Shown: positions 57,923 to 64,000 of the stretch, piece after piece
Layout: each line of letters begins with the position of its first letter
Numbering within the stretch: the first letter of the stretch is position 1
Assembly (NCBI GenBank): GCA_039811225.1
Contig: JBDHYG010000005.1
Coordinates: forward strand, 60,118 to 124,117
Length of the DNA: 64,000 nucleotides
Direction of reading: 5' to 3'
DNA from: JAFDXJ01 sp039811225
GTDB taxonomy: Bacteria > Bacteroidota > Bacteroidia > Chitinophagales > Chitinophagaceae
Made by a program: the position numbers and the translations under genes
The notes under the pieces: model-generated
What the model was told of the DNA's origin: nothing
What the model saw: only the letters and a program-made list of their open reading frames with translations
Database searches by the model: none

Positions 57923-60900
57923 TTAAAATGAAGTAAACGGATTTGCAGTGCCTTCAATCGTCTGGCCAATCCGGAAAACTGTTCCTCCATTGGGGTTTTC
58001 TTCCCAAACAGCTGACCAACCAGCTTCGGTGCTGCGCATTCGTATATTCTGCAATCCATTTCCGGTTGGTGTTTCCTGGTCATGCCCGGGCATACCTACC
58101 CCATCATCCTGGACTATAGCTTCCCAACGCTCTTGCCCGGTTATACTAATCTGTATTGTTGTGCACCTGCTATGTTTCAGGGCATTGTTTACGGCCTCCT
58201 GTAAAATGCGGAAAAGATGCAACGCATTGGCCGGAGAAAAAGAAACATCTGTTTCAATGCTTTCCCGGAAAGTGAATTGTACCTGCGGGTAATTCACCTG
58301 GATTTTATGCAGAAATACCTTCAAGCGGTCACTAATCGCTGTTAAAGAAATAGCTTCTTTGTTCAAAGCCCAAATCGTATCGTTTAATTGACTGATGATG
58401 GCCTGGGAATTTTCATTTAAATGTTGTAAGATATTCTTCCTTTCTGGTTGAACTGTATTTTGTAAAGAGGTCAGGTTGGATGCAATAGCTGCTGCATAGG
58501 CACCAAGATTGTCATGCAAATCCCGGCTTATTCTTTTTCTTTCCTGTTGTATCGTTTGTTCCAATTCAAAAGCATGAATTTTTTTCTGGTAACGGCGATA
58601 CAGGATTTGGCGCATAATAAATATTGTGATGCCCAAAACCACCAGGGCCAGCAGGCTCCAAAACCACCAGGTCTTCCACCAGGGAGGGGCAATAATAATT
58701 TGAAATGATTTCGCAATGCTGAGTTGAGGTGAGAATATCGGGCTGCAGGTGATTTCAAAAGTATATTCACCCGGGGCAAGATAATACTTGATCTCCATCG
58801 GGTGATTGGTAGTTTGCCAGGTTGCATCCATTCCTTTCAATCGATATTTATATACATATTCATTGGTATTAAACACCCCAAATGCAGCATAATCAAACTG
58901 AAGGTGATTTTGGAAGTACCGTAATTTTAACACCGTGTTGAGTCCTATAATTGCCGGATTATAACTGGAATCATTGATCATCAGTTTCGTCATATTGAGT
59001 ATAGGCTTATCCTGGAGATTCGATAAGTGGGAAGGATAAAAGGCATTTATTCCATTTACGCCTCCAAAGAAGAACCGCCCATCACGTGTTTGAATGGCAG
59101 CTCCCGTATTAAATTCATTTTCCTGCAATCCGGATTCCCGTGTATAATTAATAATTGTTCCATTGAGCGGAATATAAGACAATCCTAAATTGCTCCCCGC
59201 AATCACAGTAGATGAACGACCTATTGGCACCAGGGAATAAATACAATCATTGAGAAGTCCATTTTGCACGGTGATTTGTTTCAACAAATTTCCCTGCCTT
59301 TCATATACATACAAACCTCTCTCCGTGCCTATCCAGATATGGGCAGCAGAATCCTCCGTTATACAACGGATATTGTAATTCCCGGGGATATGGAACTGGT
59401 GTACTTGCTGGTACTTGTCTTTCCGGTAAATTATCCCATCTATGCCGGCAATCCAAAGATCCTGGCTGGAAGTAAGTAAAAAACAAATGATGCTTGATTC
59501 CGGTAAAAAACCCCTAATTAAGGATGTTGCTTCAATTAAGTTTTCATCTTGAAAAGTACAACGAAGGACATCATTTGCAGTAGCGATGAGCAATGTACGC
59601 TTGTCGATTCGTTGTATATTACAGGGAAAATTCAGGTTAAATTCTGTTATTGTCTTCTTCGCAGAAAGAGACATTTGTAACTTCTCCAATTTTTTTTGTT
59701 GAAGGTTTAAGTCATACCAGCCATTCCACAAGGTAAAGATCAAATAATGATTAGCAGCTAATTTCTCTATATTAATAATATCCGTAATTACATCAGATTG
59801 CAATGCCCGGGACCATACCGGTTTGCCGGCGACATCGTAGAGTTGAATACCACCATTAAAACATCCTGCCAATAAATTATTTGTTTCCTCATCATAATAG
59901 AGGCAACGGATAAAATTATTATCATCTTCTTCATAAATAAAATGTCCAAATGGCAGGTCGATATCCTGGATCCGCTTGATATCATCATTTGTCAATAACC
60001 AAATCCTGTTCAAGTTATCGCCATAAATTCTATATATATATCCTAAGGCTGCCAGGGATTTATTTTTCAGGTTAATTGTTTTTTTAACCTCACGCAAGGC
60101 GGTATCTAATTCATACACTTCATTATTGACACCTACAAAAAGTCGGGAGTTATGAATTAAAGAAAGGGTTATAGAATTAATACTTGCACCAGTTAATTTT
60201 TTCAGATCAATTTGGTATTCTATCTTTTTCCTGTCAATGGCAAATGCATAAATAGCCGTAATTGAAATCCCAAAAAGCTGATGATCATTACAGTCAATAA
60301 AAGCAACCGATGGAAATGAGTAGAGGTTTCCCTGAAATGTTTCAAGGTTGATTTCCAGGACCTGTTGTTTATTGTTTAATAAATATACAGCCTGGTGGTT
60401 GGCGGTAAATGATCTCTGCGAGCCACTTTTTTCTACCTGAAAAGTATAATCGATAATAGGGTCATTGGGATAAGCAACTTTTTGCAAGGTCCCTTTCAAA
60501 GAATATAAGAGCAGGCCTTTTTGATTTTGCAGGCAGTATACACCCTGGTTCGTTTCAGCTACAGGGATAATGGAATAATTGAACGCCACATTACTATCAC
60601 ATTGAATAATTTTTTGGAATTCATTTTTAAAAGGGTCATAAGATAAAATCCCACCCCGATAGCTTATCCATAGATTCCCATTATGCAACGTATAAAAATA
60701 AACAGGTGACTGTATATGAATCGACTTGCCATTGATCAGGGGATTAATAGTTTCCATGATATATCCATTGTACCGTTGCAACCCTGTTTGTGTGGAGACC
60801 CAGGTGTAGCCTAATGTGTCCGTAATAATAGAGGTTGAGGTATTGTTAAGTAAACCCTGTTCTGCATTGATTGTTTTGACCGGGTATCTTTTTGAAGAGA

Positions 60901-60982
60901 TTGCTATCTCTTTTTGTGCCATTGCACCTATTCCGAGGATAAGAAAAATAGTTAGGAAGCAGGAAGCTTTTTGCATAATCAA
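57923..60982 (-). CDS. propeller-type two-component sensor histidine kinase (Reg_prop/Y_Y_Y/HisKA_3)
   Basis: This 1019-residue protein has a signal peptide (CFLTIFLILGIGAMAQ). A long periplasmic region with two-component propeller repeats follows (about 30-690, for example HIWIGTERGLYVY, LNDCIYSLVP), then a Y_Y_Y domain (about 695-770: YVYKYRLKGMDATWQTT ... APGEYTFEI). One membrane helix is at about 780-805 (FWSLLALVVLGITIFIM). The cytoplasmic kinase part is HisKA_3, with the phosphoacceptor His at 823 (ISRDLHDNLGAY), and a HATPase (about 920-1010, N box EAVNNALKHS). It probably pairs with the adjacent NarL-type regulator. Its first 42 codons are duplicated at 63861-63985. Confidence 0.93.
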   Translation of the reverse strand: MIMQKASCFLTIFLILGIGAMAQKEIAISSKRYPVKTINAEQGLLNNTSTSIITDTLGYTWVSTQTGLQRYNGYIMETINPLINGKSIHIQSPVYFYTLHNGNLWISYRGGILSYDPFKNEFQKIIQCDSNVAFNYSIIPVAETNQGVYCLQNQKGLLLYSLKGTLQKVAYPNDPIIDYTFQVEKSGSQRSFTANHQAVYLLNNKQQVLEINLETFQGNLYSFPSVAFIDCNDHQLFGISITAIYAFAIDRKKIEYQIDLKKLTGASINSITLSLIHNSRLFVGVNNEVYELDTALREVKKTINLKNKSLAALGYIYRIYGDNLNRIWLLTNDDIKRIQDIDLPFGHFIYEEDDNNFIRCLYYDEETNNLLAGCFNGGIQLYDVAGKPVWSRALQSDVITDIINIEKLAANHYLIFTLWNGWYDLNLQQKKLEKLQMSLSAKKTITEFNLNFPCNIQRIDKRTLLIATANDVLRCTFQDENLIEATSLIRGFLPESSIICFLLTSSQDLWIAGIDGIIYRKDKYQQVHQFHIPGNYNIRCITEDSAAHIWIGTERGLYVYERQGNLLKQITVQNGLLNDCIYSLVPIGRSSTVIAGSNLGLSYIPLNGTIINYTRESGLQENEFNTGAAIQTRDGRFFFGGVNGINAFYPSHLSNLQDKPILNMTKLMINDSSYNPAIIGLNTVLKLRYFQNHLQFDYAAFGVFNTNEYVYKYRLKGMDATWQTTNHPMEIKYYLAPGEYTFEITCSPIFSPQLSIAKSFQIIIAPPWWKTWWFWSLLALVVLGITIFIMRQILYRRYQKKIHAFELEQTIQQERKRISRDLHDNLGAYAAAIASNLTSLQNTVQPERKNILQHLNENSQAIISQLNDTIWALNKEAISLTAISDRLKVFLHKIQVNYPQVQFTFRESIETDVSFSPANALHLFRILQEAVNNALKHSRCTTIQISITGQERWEAIVQDDGVGMPGHDQETPTGNGLQNIRMRSTEAGWSAVWEENPNGGTVFRIGQTIEGTANPFTSF

Positions 60983-60997
60983 AACTACTTCTTTAAA
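60858..60997. repeat. 140-base direct repeat, copy 1 (kinase 5' end)
   Basis: This segment covers the first 42 codons of the kinase gene and 15 bases upstream. It recurs at 63861-64000 in the same orientation, 3003 bases away, with three differences by my count (at 60867, 60873 and 60876); 60877-60997 is identical. The two copies bracket the T9SS/PPC gene. Confidence 0.9.
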
Positions 60998-61162
60998 TCG
61001 AATGACAAGGCCTACTTAAAATTAAGTATTTTTTCTAATTGACACTTTTCACACATTTACAGTTGCTTAGCTACATGCCAGGCTGCTATTTATACAAATC
61101 TTATGAGGAATCAATGAATCTATTTTTCAAAAAAACATTTTTCACTAAAAAAAGTTCTAACT

Positions 61163-63559
61163 ATGAAACAGAAATTTCTACTAGGGGTAATCAGTCTGCT
61201 GTTCTTCACCTGGTTTACCGCCAGGGCCCAGGAATCGGAACCCAATGACCTCTACACACAAGCCAATACCCTTGCCTTAAACGGAAATAATACCGGCACC
61301 ATAAATGTATCAGGCGATGTGGATTGGTGGGCCGTCACTACAAATGCCGATGGAAAACTCAATATCACCATCACTATTTCCAATGGCTTATATATGTGGT
61401 GCCAGATAATTGACAATGATGGTACCACCCTTATTAGCCAGGCTTATACAAATTCCACTACTACATTTTCCGCTGATGGCTTAGCTGCCGGTACGTATTA
61501 CCTAAAATGCTATGCTTATTATTCCGGTGAATTGCCAGCCTATACAATCAGCAATACATTAGATTTACCGGCATTTTCCAATGATAGCGAACCCAACGAT
61601 ACAAAAGCCAATGCGCTGGTACTTGGATTAAATGACTCCACCACGGGGCATATCGGTTACTATTACAACAATCATCGGGATACCTTTGACTGGTATAAAG
61701 TAACCACTAATGAAGATGGCCGGTTGGCTTTGAAATTAGAATCTGAAAATGGATTATATATATGGGCCTATCTTTTTGACCAGGATGGCACAACCCAGTT
61801 AGCTAACGGTTATACCAATGATAGCGCCTGGGTTATAAATCAAGATGGCCTGGCTGCCGGCACTTATTATATCCGGATTAATGCCTATTATTATAATTCT
61901 GAATTTGTCCCATATAAACTATCCGACAGCCTTTACACCCCCAATCAGGCCAATGATCCAGAGCCTAATGATACAAAGAATGATGCTATAGTTTCTCCTG
62001 TAAATACGACTATCACCGGGCATGTGGGCTATTATTACAATAACAAACGAGACACGGCCGACTGGTACCAGGTAACCTTACCGGATGATGGTAACCTGAA
62101 TCTTGATTTTTCATCATATAATGGAAAATATTTTTGGATTTACTTTTATGATCATGATGGCATCACATTATTAAAAAATGGTTATACGAATGGAAATACC
62201 AATTACCATGTGGATGGCTTGCAGAAAGGGACATATTATATGAAAGTAAATTCTTATTATGACAATGATTTTGAACCATATTCCATAACCAATACATTTA
62301 CCTTTTATGGAAATGCTACAGACACAGTCATGAATGACTACCCATACCTGGCACCAACCATGAAGGCCAATGAAGCAACCACCGGACATATAGGCTTCTA
62401 TTACAATAATCAGCGAGATACTTTGGATTGGTATAAAATTTATTATACCGGCGCCGGTGACCTGAAACTGAAAATGACACAGGATCCACATATCAGTGAT
62501 GCCAGTTTGCAATATTTCTGGGTATATGTGTATAGTGATACAGCCTCAAGTCCTATTGCATCTCAATATAGCAGTAGTGCCGCCTGGGAAATGAACCTCA
62601 GCAGCCTCTCACAGGGATACTATTATATAAAAGTAAATGCCTTTTATAATACAGATTTTGTTTCTTATAATATTGTGGATTCCTTTGAGCAGGTAGGGCA
62701 TGTTCGGATCCGTTCTGTGAAACAAAGGAACAATAACATATGTAATACCGGCAGGCTTTCATACCGCTGCCTGAATATGCCAGGACCGTATGATATTAAA
62801 CTATACCGGTTTGGACAGGAATACTTAAATCCTACTTTGAACATCACCTTGAGTGACAGCTCTAAATTCATTTTCTCTAACCTGCCTCCGGGTGTATATT
62901 ATGCAAAAGGTTATGGTGATGGCGCAACTGGTAATGCTTTTGGTAAAAGCAAGAATGACACTATTATGCCTATACCTAACCATTTAGCTGCCCAGAATAT
63001 TCAATTAGCTACCGCCCGACTCAGGTGGAAAGCACTGGAATGTATATCTTACTACAAAATAAGATATAGAGAGTCCAACAATCCAACCTGGACAGAGGTT
63101 TACACCCCGGATAATTCAGGCGTTTATCTCCTGGAAGGCCTATCTGCAGGAACTACTTACCTGTGGCAGGTTGCGGCCGTCCTCCATCATGGCTCACATA
63201 CCATCATTGGAGAGTACAGTGATCTTGGTGAATTCAATACACTATTGCCTTTAATTAACAATTTCAGTAATAGCAATAATAAATCCATGCAGGATGAATC
63301 CATCGAAGGCCTGAAAACCTATCCGAACCCGGCACAAAACCAGTTCAAGATTCAATTCAGCAACAAGGTCTCCGGCACAGCGAATATCTTCCTGAAAACA
63401 GCCACCGGTACCGTTGTTTGGAACAAAATACATGCAGATGCCAGCAGTATCCACAACACAATCGTGGATGTAAGCAATATACCAAACGGCATGTACCTGT
63501 TACAGATTATCCTCGAGGATGGTACCGTGTATAATTCAAAAGTTGTGATATCCAGGTAA
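61163..63559 (+). CDS. secreted PPC-like repeat protein with T9SS type A sorting domain
   Basis: This 798-residue protein has a signal peptide (FLLGVISLLFFTWFTARAQ). Four pre-peptidase C-terminal (PPC)-like domains follow over about residues 24-510, each opening with SEPND-type segments and ending in GTYYxKxNAYY. The last three share GHxGxYYNNxRDTxDWY, and their DNA is similar too, pointing to internal duplication. After a linker (about 515-610) comes an Fn3 domain (about 615-695, LRWKALECISYYKIRYRE). The C-terminal sorting domain (about 720-798) has TYPNPAQNQF and IPNGMYLLQI. No catalytic residues are seen; it is likely a surface or released binding protein. It is flanked by a 140-base direct repeat. 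Confidence 0.88.
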   Translation: MKQKFLLGVISLLFFTWFTARAQESEPNDLYTQANTLALNGNNTGTINVSGDVDWWAVTTNADGKLNITITISNGLYMWCQIIDNDGTTLISQAYTNSTTTFSADGLAAGTYYLKCYAYYSGELPAYTISNTLDLPAFSNDSEPNDTKANALVLGLNDSTTGHIGYYYNNHRDTFDWYKVTTNEDGRLALKLESENGLYIWAYLFDQDGTTQLANGYTNDSAWVINQDGLAAGTYYIRINAYYYNSEFVPYKLSDSLYTPNQANDPEPNDTKNDAIVSPVNTTITGHVGYYYNNKRDTADWYQVTLPDDGNLNLDFSSYNGKYFWIYFYDHDGITLLKNGYTNGNTNYHVDGLQKGTYYMKVNSYYDNDFEPYSITNTFTFYGNATDTVMNDYPYLAPTMKANEATTGHIGFYYNNQRDTLDWYKIYYTGAGDLKLKMTQDPHISDASLQYFWVYVYSDTASSPIASQYSSSAAWEMNLSSLSQGYYYIKVNAFYNTDFVSYNIVDSFEQVGHVRIRSVKQRNNNICNTGRLSYRCLNMPGPYDIKLYRFGQEYLNPTLNITLSDSSKFIFSNLPPGVYYAKGYGDGATGNAFGKSKNDTIMPIPNHLAAQNIQLATARLRWKALECISYYKIRYRESNNPTWTEVYTPDNSGVYLLEGLSAGTTYLWQVAAVLHHGSHTIIGEYSDLGEFNTLLPLINNFSNSNNKSMQDESIEGLKTYPNPAQNQFKIQFSNKVSGTANIFLKTATGTVVWNKIHADASSIHNTIVDVSNIPNGMYLLQIILEDGTVYNSKVVISR

Positions 63560-63580
63560 TGGTTTCTAACTATTACAAAA

Positions 63581-63613
63581 AACCCTCACATTCCTGTGGG
63601 GGCTTTTTTTTGA
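63581..63613 (+). terminator. intrinsic terminator of the PPC/T9SS gene
   Basis: CCCTCACA and TGTGGGGG (one G-T pair) enclose a short loop, with A-run before and eight T after. It lies about 24 bases past the stop codon. Confidence 0.85.
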
Positions 63614-63667
63614 ATATCTTCTTGACTTCGTCTTAAAACTGGTTGTTACAAAATCAAGGTCACCGAT

Positions 63668-63815
63668 ATGAATAAAGGACAATTTAGAGTTGCCAGCCGG
63701 ACGCAAAAAAGATTACACGTCAGCCTTTAAATTACAAGTAGCGGAAGAAGTAGAAAGAGGGGATCTTTATCAGCATGCTGCTTGTAGTAAATATGGCATC
63801 CTTTTACACTTTTGA
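63668..63815 (+). pseudogene. IS3-type transposase OrfA remnant
   Basis: An ATG at 63668 starts MNKGQFRV, and in another frame the sequence continues PAGRKKDYTSAFKLQVAEEV then ERGDLYQHAACSKYGI before a stop at 63813. This is the N-terminal helix-turn-helix part of IS3-family OrfA proteins (family knowledge). One frameshift separates the two parts, and everything after the first half of OrfA, with all of OrfB, is missing. It is a dead fragment of an insertion sequence. The rest of the 440-base stretch after 63559 is a terminator and the kinase-end repeat. Confidence 0.7.
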
Positions 63816-63832
63816 AAGAACATGATTTATTA

Positions 63833-63985
63833 CTAAAGCCCATACGATGATATACTGTCTTGTTCTGCACTGATTATTGTGACCGGGTATCTTTTTGAAG
63901 AGATTGCTATCTCTTTTTGTGCCATTGCACCTATTCCGAGGATAAGAAAAATAGTTAGGAAGCAGGAAGCTTTTTGCATAATCAA
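63833..63985 (-). pseudogene. truncated copy of the propeller kinase gene (5' end only)
   Basis: On the minus strand an ATG at 63985 starts a 50-codon frame that ends at 63833. The first 35 residues match the kinase at 60982 exactly (MIMQKASCFLTIFLILGIG and on), and residues 36-42 match with changes. After that the similarity stops and unrelated residues lead to TAG. It is a 5' fragment, not a second kinase. Confidence 0.75.
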
Positions 63986-64000
63986 AACTACTTCTTTAAA
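63861..64000. repeat. 140-base direct repeat, copy 2
   Basis: Same sequence as 60858-60997, in the same orientation. It reaches the window edge, so the true length may be greater. Confidence 0.9.

Noticed and set aside
61594..62690. Regular DNA repeats in the PPC gene as a possible CRISPR array
   Set aside because: Repeat units are about 370 bases, in frame and coding; there are no short spacers or cas genes.

Overview
This window reads as chromosomal DNA of a member of the Bacteroidota, most likely family Chitinophagaceae. The evidence is the type of 16S rRNA, promoters of the Bacteroidota form (TTTG, 19 bases, TAnnTTTG), almost no Shine-Dalgarno sequences in front of genes although the 16S rRNA keeps its CCTCC tail, two proteins with type IX secretion (T9SS) C-terminal sorting domains, a three-subunit SdhCAB succinate dehydrogenase, and an ExbB-ExbD-ExbD-TonB set. 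No intact mobile element, prophage or CRISPR array was seen. Species cannot be named from the sequence alone.

Layout. 1-5.8 kb: end of a possible outer-membrane protein, a PPP-type phosphatase, a membrane protein of unknown role, a GNAT/FemAB-like protein, a Gfo/Idh/MocA oxidoreductase, a DUF481-like outer-membrane protein and an RluA-type pseudouridine synthase. 5.8-8.1 kb: a scarred gap (orphan T9SS tail and a Cys-rich mini-ORF) followed by a T9SS cargo protein with delta-60 repeats. 8.2-11.6 kb: lipB, an exported protein, a PLP deaminase-like enzyme and a nucleotidyltransferase. 11.8-14 kb: a tight two-gene operon, the most intriguing part of the window, coding for a class I isoprenoid-synthase-like protein and an exported protein with a DxDD motif. 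14-18 kb: two ABC-F ATPases around a tRNA-Leu; the second has one ATP site degraded. 18-29.9 kb: an aminotransferase, tsaD with an FtsX-type permease, sdhCAB, serC with a DUF1015 gene, a TPR protein and a DUF502 protein. 30-36.9 kb: a TetR-controlled RND efflux operon (TetR, TolC, adaptor, permease). 37-41.4 kb: mdh, a thioredoxin-like protein, an AT-rich HNH nuclease gene that looks acquired, and mnmE. 41.6-44.6 kb: the TonB energy-coupling operon. 44.9-47.4 kb: a large secreted zinc metalloprotease. 47.6-53.2 kb: a complete rRNA operon on the minus strand (16S, tRNA-Ile, tRNA-Ala, 23S, 5S) with three tandem promoters. 53.2-61 kb: truA, a DUF4476 protein and two adjacent sensor kinase/response regulator pairs. 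61-64 kb: a second T9SS cargo protein with PPC-like repeats, bounded by a 140-base direct repeat that copies the 5' end of the neighbouring kinase, with an IS3-type transposase remnant beside the second copy.

Most of the window is housekeeping: tRNA and rRNA modification (tsaD, mnmE, truA, RluA-type synthase), central metabolism (sdh, mdh, serC, lipB) and envelope functions (TonB system, RND pump, T9SS cargo). The accessory signals are concentrated at the edges of the T9SS cargo genes, at the HNH gene and in the isoprenoid-like operon. Several start codons were moved downstream of the longest possible ORF, because signal peptides, conserved N-termini or promoter elements place the true start there.
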